From positions 310,001 through 374,000 of the forward strand of contig NZ_JALIEB010000004.1 in assembly GCF_025755255.1 (NCBI RefSeq): 64,000 nt of DNA, read 5' to 3'. The DNA is from Roseobacter sinensis. GTDB lineage: Bacteria; Pseudomonadota; Alphaproteobacteria; Rhodobacterales; Rhodobacteraceae. Under the pieces are notes generated by a model. The model was not told the origin of the DNA and did not search any database. It saw only the letters and a program-made list of their open reading frames with translations. Below, piece after piece: positions 44,220 to 53,315 of this stretch (position 1 is its first letter; the number at the start of each line of letters is the position of its first letter). The translations under genes and the position numbers were made by a program.

Positions 44220-44951
44220 ATGTCTTTTCAAAGTTTGAATGCGGGGACACAATTCGTGGCGACAAGTCGCGATATTCTGCACCAAAACCGCATTTCTGTC
44301 ACGATTGGGTCAAATTTTCTCAAGTATCGAGCCTTGTTGAGCGCCGAGCGGCCGCAGCAGGGCCTCGGCGCACCCTTCGATCCCGATGTGCACGACCTGA
44401 ACGACAAGAACGCCTTTTGGCTGATCGCGCGCGACGCTGACGGCCTGCTGATGCACACGCAAGCCTCCCGCTTGATCGATCTGCGGCAAAAGACCCTGGG
44501 CGGCTACATGCTCAAGCGGTTCCGCGACTTTCCCCCGGCGATCCCCGACCTCGACCTGCGGCGCTCGCGGTTTCGGGCCAGCCCCGGGGCCAACCGCATC
44601 ACCGGGCGCGTGGTCTACCACGGCGAAGTCTGGATGGGCGATACCGGGCCGTACCGCGGCACCGGGCTGTCCACGGTGCTCGCGCGATACGGCATCCACG
44701 AGGCGATGTGCCGTTGGAACCCCGATCATATCTTCGGCTTCATGGCGCGCACGGTGGCGTTCAAGGGGTTTGCCGAGCGCATGGGCTACATGCACAACGA
44801 ACCGGGTGCGCTACGGTGGTTCCGCAAAGGCTCCGACAGGCCGCTGGAGGGGTTTCTGAGCTACCTCACCAACGAAGACACGCGGTACCTGCTTGAAATG
44901 CCCATAATCGACGTGGTGGACGTTCCGGAGCCGTCGAAGAAAGCCGCCTGA
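44220..44951 (+). CDS. GNAT-fold-like protein of unknown function
   Basis: A 243-residue protein without a recognised family. Several features recall the GNAT/LuxI acyltransferase fold: FLKYRALLSAERPQQGLG followed by FDPDVHDLNDKNAFWLIARD, a long central strand (GRVVYHGEVWMGDTGPYRGT) and a pyrophosphate-loop-like RGTGLSTVLARYGIHEAMCR, then FKGFAERMGYMHNEPGALRW. This is weak pattern evidence. ATG at 44220 has AAAGGAG 7 bases upstream, held in a hairpin; an in-frame ATG at 44190 lies inside the hairpin. It is tandem to a LysR-like regulator and convergent with pckA. Confidence 0.65.
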   Translation: MSFQSLNAGTQFVATSRDILHQNRISVTIGSNFLKYRALLSAERPQQGLGAPFDPDVHDLNDKNAFWLIARDADGLLMHTQASRLIDLRQKTLGGYMLKRFRDFPPAIPDLDLRRSRFRASPGANRITGRVVYHGEVWMGDTGPYRGTGLSTVLARYGIHEAMCRWNPDHIFGFMARTVAFKGFAERMGYMHNEPGALRWFRKGSDRPLEGFLSYLTNEDTRYLLEMPIIDVVDVPEPSKKAA

Positions 44952-44965
44952 TCACCGGGAGCGTG

Positions 44966-44987
44966 GCGGCGATCAGCTGATCGCCGC
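44966..44987. repeat. 22-base perfect palindrome over the pckA stop codon
   Basis: GCGGCGATCAG and its exact reverse complement abut, including the last codons and stop of pckA, between two convergent genes. It may act as a weak bidirectional terminator stem; no long T run follows. Confidence 0.5.
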
Positions 44988-46571
44988 AGCTTTGACGTCG
45001 TCGTCGATAAACGGCAGGTATTGCTCGAAGTTGTCCGAGAACATCTTCACCAGCTTCGCGGCCTGACGATCGTAGGCCTCTGCATCATCCCAGGTGCGGC
45101 GCGGGTCGAGCAGGATGGTCGGCACGCCTTTGACATCCACCGGCACATCGAAGCCGAAATTCGGGTCCTTCCGGAAGGTCGCATCCGCCAGGGAGCCGTC
45201 AAGCGCCGCGGTCAGCAGCCCGCGTGTCGCCTTGATCGGCATGCGCGAGCCGGTGCCATAGGCCCCCCCCGTCCAGCCCGTGTTCACCAGCCAGCAGGTT
45301 GCGCCATGGGTCGCGATTTTCTCCCGCAGCAAGTTGCCGTAGACCTCGGGGCGGCGCGGCATGAAGGGCGCGCCGAAGCAGGTCGAGAACGTCGGCTCGG
45401 GCTCGGTCACGCCACGCTCGGTGCCCGCCACCTTCGAGGTGAAGCCTGAGAGAAAGTGATACATCGCCTGCGCCGGCGTCAGTCGCGAGATGGGCGGCAG
45501 CACGCCAAAAGCGTCGCAGGTCAGCATGATGATGTTCTTCGGATGCCCGCCCCGCGCCGAGGCGGAGGCATTCGAGATGTAGTGCAGCGGGTAGGCGCAG
45601 CGCATGTTTGCGGTCAGGCTGTCGTCCTCAAAGTCGAGCTCTCGCGTCTCCTCGTTGTAGATCATATTCTCGATGACTGTGCCGAACTTCTCGGTCGTGG
45701 CATAGATCTCGGGCTCGGCATCGGGGCTGAGGCTGATGGTCTTGGCATAGCAGCCGCCTTCGAAGTTGAACGTGCCGGTGTCGGACCAGCCATGCTCGTC
45801 ATCGCCGATCAGCATACGCGCCGGATCGGCCGAGAGCGTTGTCTTGCCGGTTCCCGACAGGCCGAAGAACACGGCGGTGTCGACCGGATTGCCCGTCGCG
45901 TGGTTGGCCGAGCAGTGCATTGGCATAACGCCCTTCTCGGGCAGCAGGTAATTCAGCAGCGTGAAGACAGATTTCTTGTTCTCGCCTGCATACTCCGTCC
46001 CGCCGATCAGGATCAGCTTCTTGTCGAAATTCATGGCGATCACGGTTGCCGAACGGCAGCTGTGCCGGGCCGGATCGGCCTGGAAGCTCGGGCAGTTGAT
46101 GACGGTGAAATCCGCGATGAAGTCGTCCAGATCCTCCCGGTCAGGGCGGCGGAGCATATGGCGGATGAAGAGCCCGTGCCAGGCGAGCTCGGTAATCATG
46201 CGAACGTTGATCGCATGTTTCGGATCTGCGCCACCCGTGAGATCCTGCACGAAATAGTCGCGGCCCTCCATATGCTTGAGCATATCGCCATGAAGAGCGT
46301 CGAAGCCCTCGGGCGACATGGCGGCGTTGTTTTCCCACCAGATCGTGTCGGCGACGCTTTCGGTCTTGACCACATGCTTGTCCTTTGGAGAGCGCCCTGT
46401 GAACTTCCCTGTGGCCACGAGGAACGCGCCGCCTTTGCCCAAGCGCCCTTCGCCACGCGCGAGCGCCTGTTCGATCAGGTCCGGTTCGATCAGGTTGTAA
46501 TAGACGGCCCCGACCCCCTTGATCCCTTGATCCTCGAGCGTGAAATCCGGGTTCACCCGTCCATGTGTCAT
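44973..46571 (-). CDS. pckA: Phosphoenolpyruvate carboxykinase (ATP)
   Basis: A 532-residue cytoplasmic enzyme that converts oxaloacetate and ATP to phosphoenolpyruvate, the entry step of gluconeogenesis. Signatures are [10 protein letters not shown], the kinase-1 P-loop [11 protein letters not shown] near residue 245, the metal site LIGDDEHGW, and the adenine-binding [20 protein letters not shown] at 46571 has ATAGGAGAA upstream. It diverges from chvI; in rhizobia pckA is a known ChvI-linked gene, which makes the arrangement meaningful. Confidence 0.97.
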   Translation of the reverse strand: MTHGRVNPDFTLEDQGIKGVGAVYYNLIEPDLIEQALARGEGRLGKGGAFLVATGKFTGRSPKDKHVVKTESVADTIWWENNAAMSPEGFDALHGDMLKHMEGRDYFVQDLTGGADPKHAINVRMITELAWHGLFIRHMLRRPDREDLDDFIADFTVINCPSFQADPARHSCRSATVIAMNFDKKLILIGGTEYAGENKKSVFTLLNYLLPEKGVMPMHCSANHATGNPVDTAVFFGLSGTGKTTLSADPARMLIGDDEHGWSDTGTFNFEGGCYAKTISLSPDAEPEIYATTEKFGTVIENMIYNEETRELDFEDDSLTANMRCAYPLHYISNASASARGGHPKNIIMLTCDAFGVLPPISRLTPAQAMYHFLSGFTSKVAGTERGVTEPEPTFSTCFGAPFMPRRPEVYGNLLREKIATHGATCWLVNTGWTGGAYGTGSRMPIKATRGLLTAALDGSLADATFRKDPNFGFDVPVDVKGVPTILLDPRRTWDDAEAYDRQAAKLVKMFSDNFEQYLPFIDDDVKAAAIS

Positions 46572-46894
46572 CCGTCGTTCTCCTATTTCAACGCCGCGCG
46601 CACGGGCGCAGAGGCCTCATAACATGACGTTTTTGTTGTTGAACAGGCGCCTGCGCGCAGTTAGCGCCACCATTTCAAACTTTGTCTCCGAAGGGTTCGG
46701 TGTGCGTGGATTTGCGCGGAGATCTTGGCCAAAAGGCGGCGGGAATACGCATCAGTTCAGTCATTCGTAATCAAATTATGGCTCAACTGTCGGGGTGCGC
46801 ACTGCTGATTCGCGCGTGAGTATCGATATCGAAGGGCCAAGAGAAGGCGAAGGGCCTCGCCATCAAACGATCGGGCAGTACAAGGAAACGGGTC
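46572..46894. other. Divergent pckA-chvI intergenic region
   Basis: 323 bases with no supported gene. It must hold the promoters of pckA (minus) and chvI (plus). The pckA side has an A-rich stretch near 46622-46640. The chvI side has an AT-rich block near 46768-46784. No -35/-10 pair stands out clearly on either strand and no obvious ChvI box was recognised by eye. Confidence 0.5.
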
Positions 46895-47596
46895 ATGTCA
46901 AAAATTGCACTGGTGGATGACGACCGGAACATTCTGACATCGGTGTCGATGACGCTCGAAGCCGAAGGCTTCGAGGTCGAGACGTATAACGACGGGCAAG
47001 CCGCGTTGGATGCGTTCAACAAGAAGCTGCCGGATATGGCGGTGCTGGATATCAAGATGCCGCGGATGGATGGGATGGATCTGCTGCAGCGCCTGCGTCA
47101 GAAAACGGCAATGCCGGTGATTTTCCTGACCTCCAAGGACGATGAGATTGACGAGGTGCTCGGTCTGCGGATGGGCGCAGACGACTACGTCAAGAAGCCG
47201 TTCTCGCAGCGCCTCCTGGTCGAGCGTATTCGTGCTCTTCTGCGGCGACAGGATGCCGTCGCGGGCGATGTGACCTCAGACGGTGAAGAGACCAAGGTGA
47301 TGGAGCGGGGCGATCTGCGCATGGATCCGCTGCGTCACGCGGTGAGTTGGAAGGGCAAGGACGTGTCTCTGACGGTGACCGAGTTCCTGCTGTTGCAGGC
47401 TCTGGCGCAGCGTCCCGGCTTCGTCAAGTCGCGCGACCAGCTGATGGACGTCGCCTATGACGACCAAGTTTACGTGGACGATCGGACCATCGACAGCCAT
47501 ATCAAGCGCCTTCGCAAGAAGATGCGCACGGCCGATGAAGAGTTTTCGGCAATTGAGACCCTCTATGGGATCGGCTACAGATACAACGAAGACTAA
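46895..47596 (+). CDS. chvI: Response regulator ChvI
   Basis: A 233-residue OmpR-family transcription factor. The receiver has VDDDRN, the phospho-acceptor in [15 protein letters not shown] near residue 52, FLTSKDD and [10 protein letters not shown]. The DNA-binding domain (about 135-233) ends [18 protein letters not shown] and [13 protein letters not shown]. ChvI controls envelope, exopolysaccharide and acid-stress genes in alphaproteobacteria. The sensor gene follows after 8 bases. The chvI-chvG-hprK order identifies it with confidence. Confidence 0.93.
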   Translation: MSKIALVDDDRNILTSVSMTLEAEGFEVETYNDGQAALDAFNKKLPDMAVLDIKMPRMDGMDLLQRLRQKTAMPVIFLTSKDDEIDEVLGLRMGADDYVKKPFSQRLLVERIRALLRRQDAVAGDVTSDGEETKVMERGDLRMDPLRHAVSWKGKDVSLTVTEFLLLQALAQRPGFVKSRDQLMDVAYDDQVYVDDRTIDSHIKRLRKKMRTADEEFSAIETLYGIGYRYNED

Positions 47597-47604
47597 TCGT
47601 TGAG

Positions 47605-49326
47605 ATGGCCCTGGCCGATAGGACCTTTGTGCGCGATATTACGCCTCCGCCCAATAGCGACGGCGACGTCGCTCTGGGCGAAGACGGGGTCGCGCACGAC
47701 AGCACTGCAGACACGGAAGCGCCTGCCCCCCGCGAACGCCGCGGGTTGATGTCTCTGCGCGCGTCGCCGATTACCAGAAAGATCATCACATTCAATGTCA
47801 TAGCGCTCTGCGTGCTTGTGACCGGGATCCTGAATCTCAATTCTTCCCGCGACAGCCTTGCGCTACAGCGCGCAACGTCGCTCTTGTCCGAAGCCGAGCT
47901 GATTGCCGATGTGATCGAAGCGCAGCTTCCCGCTACGGCGCCTGTGAGTCTCGCCGCTGGCGAGGGGCCCGATGTTGCGGCGACACTCGCGGGTCTCGAT
48001 CTGCGCAACGGCGTTGAAGTCTTTATCTATGACCGCTCCGAACGTCTCATCGCCAACATCGAAGGTCAGCTTCCGACCCGACAGTCCGACGGTGGGTTCG
48101 GGGACAAGACCTACCTGACCGATGGTCTGAGCTGGCTCTGGTCAACCGTATCCATCCCTTTTTCGGAGCCGCGCGCGGTCGACCCGACACCCCTGAGCGA
48201 AAAGCTCAAACCGATGATCGGAGATGGTCTCACCGAGGGGACGCAAATCCGCAACGAGTTGGACATCGCAGGTGGCAAGCTCTTCACTGTCATCACACCG
48301 GTTGTGCAGAATGGGGAAGCCATCGGTGTCGTTGCGGTCGCAACCGCGGCCGGAGAAATTGACCACCTTGTCCGGATCGGCCACGAGCGTGTTTTGCAGA
48401 TGTTCGTTATCGCCATTCTTGTCTCGGTCGGTCTGAGCCTCGTGCTGGCTTCGACCATCGCCACCCCCCTCGCCGAACTCTCTGCCGCTGCGGAGCTCGG
48501 ACGGGACAGGAATGCGCGCAAGATGAACTCCGGTCGGATCCGCATCCCGGATCTGACGGCGCGACCGGACGAGATCGGGCGATTGAGCAGCGCGCTGCGC
48601 GGTATGATATCTGCGCTTTACAACCGGATCGACGGGAACGAACAATTCGCCGCAGATGTTGCTCATGAGATCAAGAATCCCCTCGCGTCGCTGCGCTCCG
48701 CCGTGGGAACGCTGCGGATGGTGACGCGCGAGGATCAGCGTGAAAAGCTGCTCGACGTGATCGACCACGACGTCCGACGTCTCGACCGGCTTGTCAGCGA
48801 CATCTCGAATGCGTCCAGGCTGGACAGCGAGCTGGTGAAAGAGGAAGAAGAGCCTTTCAATGTGCTGACGACCTTGACCAATCTCAGCCAATATCTCGGC
48901 GAGGAGGCCCGCGCGAAGGGTATCGAGTTCATCACGGATCTGCCAAAGACGCCGATCACCGTGCATGGGCTTGAGGCGCGGCTCGCGCAGGTTTTCGTCA
49001 ATCTGATCACCAACGCGATTTCCTTTTGTGAAGATGGTGATGCCATCCGCATCTGGGCGCGCAAGAAGGACAATCGCGTGCTGATCGTGGTCGAAGACAC
49101 CGGCCCCGGTATTCCGGATCAGGCCTTGTCGAAGATTTTCAAGCGTTTTTACTCGCAACGGCCGGACGAGCATTTCGGTAACAACTCAGGCCTCGGGCTG
49201 GCGATCTCGAAGCAGATTGTCGAGGCGCATGGCGGTGTCATCTGGGCGGAGAACATTCGGCCAACCGAGGCCGACATCACCTCCGACCCGCTGGGCGCGC
49301 GATTTGTGGTTGGCCTGCCGATTTGA
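47605..49326 (+). CDS. chvG: Sensor histidine kinase ChvG
   Basis: A 573-residue inner-membrane kinase. A 55-residue cytoplasmic N terminus precedes transmembrane helix 1 (IITFNVIALCVLVTGILNLN, about residues 59-78), a periplasmic domain of about 185 residues and helix 2 (MFVIAILVSVGLSLVLAST, about 265-283). A HAMP region follows, then the H-box DVAHEIKNPLASLRSAVG near 351, the N box NLITNAISFCEDG, VEDTGPGIPD and NNSGLGLAISKQIVE. It partners ChvI. Confidence 0.94.
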   Translation: MALADRTFVRDITPPPNSDGDVALGEDGVAHDSTADTEAPAPRERRGLMSLRASPITRKIITFNVIALCVLVTGILNLNSSRDSLALQRATSLLSEAELIADVIEAQLPATAPVSLAAGEGPDVAATLAGLDLRNGVEVFIYDRSERLIANIEGQLPTRQSDGGFGDKTYLTDGLSWLWSTVSIPFSEPRAVDPTPLSEKLKPMIGDGLTEGTQIRNELDIAGGKLFTVITPVVQNGEAIGVVAVATAAGEIDHLVRIGHERVLQMFVIAILVSVGLSLVLASTIATPLAELSAAAELGRDRNARKMNSGRIRIPDLTARPDEIGRLSSALRGMISALYNRIDGNEQFAADVAHEIKNPLASLRSAVGTLRMVTREDQREKLLDVIDHDVRRLDRLVSDISNASRLDSELVKEEEEPFNVLTTLTNLSQYLGEEARAKGIEFITDLPKTPITVHGLEARLAQVFVNLITNAISFCEDGDAIRIWARKKDNRVLIVVEDTGPGIPDQALSKIFKRFYSQRPDEHFGNNSGLGLAISKQIVEAHGGVIWAENIRPTEADITSDPLGARFVVGLPI

Positions 49327-49369
49327 GTGATGATGGGGGCACGCCGAGGGTTGCGCGGGGCCGGAGAAC

Positions 49370-49786
49370 ATGATCCTGCATGCGAGCACGGTGGCCCATA
49401 ACGGACGTGCAGCTCTGATCATCGGTGCAGCAGGTCAGGGGAAATCCTCGCTCGCTCTGCAATTGATGGCGTTTGGCGCCGAACTCGTGGCCGACGACCG
49501 CACCCAGGTCACCCGAGAAGGCAGTGCGCTCTGGGCGAGCGCACCAGACGCAATTGCGGGTCTGATCGAGGCGCGAGGCGTTGGCCTGCTGAATGCCGAC
49601 TTCGCTCCGCGAGCAGAGCTTTGCCTGGTGATTGACATGGATCATCTCGAAAATGACCGGCTGCCCCCAGTGCGTGAACATAAGATCGCCGGGATAGCGC
49701 TGCCCTGTCTTCACAAAGTGGACAGCCCCGGTTTCCCCGCGGCCGTTTTGCAATATCTAAAGGCGGGCAGAAGAGACCCGTCATGA
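49370..49786 (+). CDS. hprK: HPr kinase/phosphorylase, short alphaproteobacterial form
   Basis: A 138-residue protein corresponding to the catalytic C-terminal half of HPr kinase. The P-loop is [16 protein letters not shown] near residue 18, followed by [14 protein letters not shown] and [10 protein letters not shown]. It would phosphorylate HPr on a serine. The N-terminal domain of the Firmicutes enzyme is absent, as is normal in alphaproteobacteria. It overlaps rapZ by 4 bases and shares an operon with EIIA and HPr. Confidence 0.92.
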   Translation: MILHASTVAHNGRAALIIGAAGQGKSSLALQLMAFGAELVADDRTQVTREGSALWASAPDAIAGLIEARGVGLLNADFAPRAELCLVIDMDHLENDRLPPVREHKIAGIALPCLHKVDSPGFPAAVLQYLKAGRRDPS

Positions 49787-50670
49787 CCGACCCCGAACCC
49801 ACGGCACGCAGGATCGTATTTGTCACCGGACCTTCGGGCGCGGGCCGGTCGAGTGCGCTGAACGTGCTGGAAGATGCAGGGTTCGAGGCGGTCGACAATC
49901 TGCCGCTTCGATTACTGCCTGCCCTGCTGGACGGGCCGCATTCGGATCGTCCTCTGGCGCTGGGAATCGATCCGCGCAACCGGGATTTCTCGACGAATGC
50001 GATCATCGACCTTCTCGGGCGCCTGACCGGCGTGTCGGGATTGGCGCCCGAACTGCTGTACCTGGATTGCAGCACCGATGTGCTGCTCCGGCGGTTTTCG
50101 GAAACGCGCCGCCGGCATCCGCTGGCGCCGGACGACCGACCCTCCGAAGGAATAATCCGGGAACTCGACATGCTTGGGCCCCTGCGCGCCCGCGCAGACG
50201 TGCTGATCGACACCACCGATCTGAACGTCCACCAACTGCGGGCCGAAGTCGAACATTGGTTCGCTCCGGGTGGTCAGCGGCGGCTGACGGTTTCGGTTCA
50301 GTCGTTCTCGTACAAGCGAGGCCTGCCCCGCAGCGTCGACATGGTGTTCGACTGCCGCTTTCTGTCGAACCCCTACTGGGTGCCCGATCTGCGCAATCTG
50401 GATGGTACGTCGCAGCCTGTCGCTGACCATGTCACAGCCGATCCGCGCTTCGCCGACTTCGAGCAGCAGGTGCTGTCTCTCAGCCTGCTCCTGCTGCCCG
50501 CTTATCGCGATGAGGGAAAGTCGTATCTGTCAATCGCCTTTGGGTGTACCGGTGGCAAGCATCGCTCCGTCGTGATGGCCGAAAGGCATGCTTTGCGCCT
50601 TGCGGAGGCGGGCTGGCAAGTGTCTATAAGACACCGCGAGTTGGACCTGCGCAAAAAAGAAGAGGCTTGA
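49783..50670 (+). CDS. rapZ: RNase adapter protein RapZ (YvcJ family)
   Basis: A 295-residue nucleotide-binding protein. Walker A is [20 protein letters not shown] near residue 12, with [12 protein letters not shown] next. The C-terminal domain has [20 protein letters not shown] and [20 protein letters not shown]. In enterobacteria RapZ directs RNase E to a small RNA controlling glucosamine-6-phosphate synthase; in alphaproteobacteria its RNA partner is unknown. It is located between hprK and the EIIA gene in a conserved order. Confidence 0.95.
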   Translation: MTDPEPTARRIVFVTGPSGAGRSSALNVLEDAGFEAVDNLPLRLLPALLDGPHSDRPLALGIDPRNRDFSTNAIIDLLGRLTGVSGLAPELLYLDCSTDVLLRRFSETRRRHPLAPDDRPSEGIIRELDMLGPLRARADVLIDTTDLNVHQLRAEVEHWFAPGGQRRLTVSVQSFSYKRGLPRSVDMVFDCRFLSNPYWVPDLRNLDGTSQPVADHVTADPRFADFEQQVLSLSLLLLPAYRDEGKSYLSIAFGCTGGKHRSVVMAERHALRLAEAGWQVSIRHRELDLRKKEEA

Positions 50671-50675
50671 GCCTG

Positions 50676-51077
50676 GTGATCGGTATCGTGATTGTGGCCC
50701 ATGGTGGGTTGGCCAAAGAGTATCTGGCTGCCGTTGAACATGTGGTTGGCACACAGCCGGGGATCCGGGCGATTTCGATCGAGGCAGACCACGACCGGAC
50801 CGCCAAGGAGCGCGAGATCTGCGAGGCTGCCGACGCGGTCGACACCGGTGGTGGCGTGGTGGTCGTGACCGACCTCTATGGCGGATCGCCGTCGAACCTC
50901 AGCCTTCTGGCCTGCCGGCCCGGCAACCGCCGGATCGTTTATGGTGCAAATCTGCCGATGCTGATCAAACTGGCGAAAAGCCGTCAGAAACCGGTTCCGG
51001 ACGCGGTGCGATTGGCGCTTGAGGCCGGAAAAAAGTATATCGACAGCCAAAACGTCAGCCCGGAACAGGACAGCTGA
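50676..51077 (+). CDS. PTS EIIA component, mannose family
   Basis: A 133-residue phosphocarrier. The phosphorylated histidine is in MIGIVIVAHGGLAKEYLAAV (residue 9), and VVVVTDLYGGSPSNLSLLAC is the second family motif. GTG at 50676 gives the standard N terminus; TTG at 50667, overlapping the rapZ stop, is an alternative. No EIIB, EIIC or EIID genes are nearby, so it belongs to a regulatory phosphotransfer chain rather than sugar uptake. Confidence 0.93.
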   Translation: MIGIVIVAHGGLAKEYLAAVEHVVGTQPGIRAISIEADHDRTAKEREICEAADAVDTGGGVVVVTDLYGGSPSNLSLLACRPGNRRIVYGANLPMLIKLAKSRQKPVPDAVRLALEAGKKYIDSQNVSPEQDS

Positions 51078-51084
51078 AATACCC

Positions 51085-51354
51085 ATGACTGAATGCAGAC
51101 TTGAAATCGTGAACGAGAAGGGGCTGCACGCCCGCGCGTCGGCCAAATTGGTCGAGGTTGTGGAGGGGTTCGATGCATGTGTCGAGGTTTTGAAAGACGG
51201 GCAATCCGCCTCCGGTGACAGTATCATGGGACTTTTGATGTTGGCAGCGTCCAAGGGAAGCTTTATTGACATACGGACTTCGGGGCCAGACGCGGACGCG
51301 CTCGCCGAGGCGCTGACGGTTCTTGTGGCCGACAAATTCGGCGAAGGTCAGTAG
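51085..51354 (+). CDS. ptsH: Phosphocarrier protein HPr
   Basis: An 89-residue phosphocarrier. The EI-dependent histidine is in NEKGLHARASAKLVEVV near residue 15 and the HprK-dependent serine site in SASGDSIMGLLMLAASKG near residue 46, so both inputs are possible. It lies 7 bases after the EIIA gene. Together with hprK this forms the alphaproteobacterial regulatory PTS. EI (ptsP/ptsI) must be encoded elsewhere. Confidence 0.95.
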   Translation: MTECRLEIVNEKGLHARASAKLVEVVEGFDACVEVLKDGQSASGDSIMGLLMLAASKGSFIDIRTSGPDADALAEALTVLVADKFGEGQ

Positions 51355-51397
51355 AAAAACGAAGCGGCCAGAGAGCTGCAGAACGGGATAACAGGTC

Positions 51398-52279
51398 TTG
51401 GTAGAGAGCTCACAAGACATTGACGTACCCACAGGCGTCGCAAAGCCGGTCAATTTCACCAAATATGACCGTCGCAGCCTTTCCTACGCCTCGACCTTCG
51501 AAGATCCCTGGAAGTCAACGGCGATCAGGATCATCGAGGCTCTGACCGGCAAGCTCACCATCCTGCGCCTGGTCCGGGAGTTCGAGCGGCGTGGCGCGCC
51601 ACAGGGTCAGGCCTTCTGGCGAGCGGCTCTGGACGTGATGGGCATCGACCTGCTGACCCCCGAGCATCAGCTTGCTCGCATTCCGAAGACTGGCCCGGTG
51701 ATCGTGGTCTCGAACCACCCGCATGGGATGGTCGATGGGATGATCTTTGCGGATCTAATCGGGCGCGTGCGGCCCGACTATCGTATCCTCACGCGCTCTC
51801 TGCTGACCGTCATCGACGAGGTCGCGGGGTCTTACATGATCCCGGTGCCCTTCCCGCACGACCCCGCCGCGCAGCGCAAGGGGGTCGAGATGCGCGCCAA
51901 GGCCATGCAGCACCTCAAGGACGGCGGCGTGGTTGCGCTCTTTCCGTCCGGCGGTGTTGCGGCGTCGGAGACGTTCTTCGGCCCGGCTGTCGAGGGCGAA
52001 TGGAATGTCTTTACCGCGAAGCTCATCCGCCGCTCTGGCGCCACCGTGCTGCCGATCAAGTTTCCGGGCCAAAACTCCCGCGCCTACCAGATCGCCAACA
52101 AGCTCTCGCCGATCCTGCGGCAGGGGTTGCTGCTGCACGAGATTGTGCATTCGCTGAACAAGTCACAGGCCCCGATTGTCGGCCACCCGCTCGATCAGGA
52201 CGATTTGCGCAAATGGGATGATGACCCACGCGGCTTCATGGCCTGGCTGCGGGACCACACGCTGTCTCTCACCGATTAG
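51398..52279 (+). CDS. Lysophospholipid / 1-acylglycerol-3-phosphate acyltransferase family protein
   Basis: A 293-residue membrane-associated acyltransferase. The catalytic NHX4D motif is VVSNHPHGMVDGMIFADLIG near residue 109, and the substrate-binding block is LFPSGGVAASETFFGPAVEG with IKFPGQNSRAYQ later. It resembles the PlsC superfamily branch that also acylates lyso-lipids such as lyso-ornithine lipid. The TTG start at 51398 is the first suitable codon and has no strong Shine-Dalgarno. It follows HPr by 43 bases. Confidence 0.82.
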   Translation: MVESSQDIDVPTGVAKPVNFTKYDRRSLSYASTFEDPWKSTAIRIIEALTGKLTILRLVREFERRGAPQGQAFWRAALDVMGIDLLTPEHQLARIPKTGPVIVVSNHPHGMVDGMIFADLIGRVRPDYRILTRSLLTVIDEVAGSYMIPVPFPHDPAAQRKGVEMRAKAMQHLKDGGVVALFPSGGVAASETFFGPAVEGEWNVFTAKLIRRSGATVLPIKFPGQNSRAYQIANKLSPILRQGLLLHEIVHSLNKSQAPIVGHPLDQDDLRKWDDDPRGFMAWLRDHTLSLTD

Positions 52280-52282
52280 GTC

Positions 52283-53158
52283 TCAGCGCGTCGGAACCGG
52301 GTTCTCGCCGCGGTAGTCGTAAAAGCCCCGCTGCGTCTTGCGGCCCAGCCAGCCCGCCTCGACATACTTCGTGAGCAGCGGGCAGGGGCGGTATTTTGTA
52401 TCTGCCAATCCGTCGTGCAGCACGTTCATGATGGCAAGACAGGTGTCGAGCCCGATGAAGTCCGCAAGCTCCAGCGGCCCCATCGGGTGGTTCGCCCCCA
52501 GCTTCATGGAGCTGTCGATAGATTGCACGCTGCCGACGCCCTCGTAAAGCGTATAGACGGCCTCGTTGATCATCGGCATCAGGATACGGTTCACGATGAA
52601 GGCCGGGAAGTCCTCGGCCGAGGCGGCTGTCTTGCCCAGCCGATCCACGACCTGCTTGCAGGCGGCATAGGTGGCTTCGTCCGTCGCGATCCCGCGGATC
52701 AGCTCCACCAGCTGCATGACGGGCACAGGGTTCATGAAGTGGAAGCCCATGAATTTCTCGGGTCGGTCGGTCCGGCTCGCGAGCCGGGTGATCGAGATGG
52801 AGGAGGTGTTCGATGTGAGGATCGTATGTGGCTGCAGATGGGGAACCAGGTCTTCGAAAATCGCCTGCTTTACGGATTCCCGTTCCGTCGCCGCTTCGAT
52901 GATCAGATCGGTCTGGCCAAGGTCGGTCAGCGTCTGTGTGGTCTTGATCCGCGCCAGCGCCGCCTCCTGATCGGCGTCAGTGATCTTCCCGCGGCTGACC
53001 TGCCGCGCCATGTTCTTCGACATCAGCTCGACTGCGGCGCTCAGCGCGTCTTCGCTGATGTCATTCAGCAGCACGTCGTACCCCGCAAGCGACATCACAT
53101 GCGCGATCCCGTTGCCCATCTGCCCCGCGCCCACAATCCCGATTGCCTTGATGTCCAT
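52283..53158 (-). CDS. 3-hydroxybutyryl-CoA dehydrogenase
   Basis: A 291-residue NAD(P)-dependent enzyme interconverting 3-hydroxybutyryl-CoA and acetoacetyl-CoA, used in butyrate/polyhydroxybutyrate metabolism. The Rossmann motif is IGIVGAGQMGNGIAHVM at residue 6. The catalytic region is ILTSNTSSISITRLA with MGFHFMNPVPVMQLVELIRG, and the C-terminal domain has EDFPAFIVNRILMPMINEAV. The ATG at 53158 begins at the first strand. The gene is convergent with the acyltransferase gene, 3 bases apart. Confidence 0.93.
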   Translation of the reverse strand: MDIKAIGIVGAGQMGNGIAHVMSLAGYDVLLNDISEDALSAAVELMSKNMARQVSRGKITDADQEAALARIKTTQTLTDLGQTDLIIEAATERESVKQAIFEDLVPHLQPHTILTSNTSSISITRLASRTDRPEKFMGFHFMNPVPVMQLVELIRGIATDEATYAACKQVVDRLGKTAASAEDFPAFIVNRILMPMINEAVYTLYEGVGSVQSIDSSMKLGANHPMGPLELADFIGLDTCLAIMNVLHDGLADTKYRPCPLLTKYVEAGWLGRKTQRGFYDYRGENPVPTR

Positions 53159-53180
53159 CGGCCGCCCCTTTTCGATTTGA

Positions 53181-53196
53181 GGCACCTTAGGGTGCC
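53181..53196. promoter_or_regulatory. Palindrome in the hydroxybutyryl-CoA dehydrogenase leader
   Basis: GGCACC-TTAG-GGTGCC lies 22 bases upstream of the 53158 ATG. It could be an operator or a leader stem. Confidence 0.35.
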
Positions 53197-53315
53197 GCAT
53201 GGGGCCGCCGCAAGGCCATCCGGTGTTTAAAATACGGGACAAAATGAAGGTTTAAGGGAATCTAAGGACCCGCAAGGCAAACTCCATATCGGGTGAGTTT
53301 AACAAGGTGGGTTCT

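Noticed and set aside
42719-44951. Phage-repressor or toxin-antitoxin interpretation of the XRE region
   Set aside because: No toxin, integrase or other phage gene is nearby, the XRE protein resembles chromosomal regulators, and the neighbours have normal operon structure.
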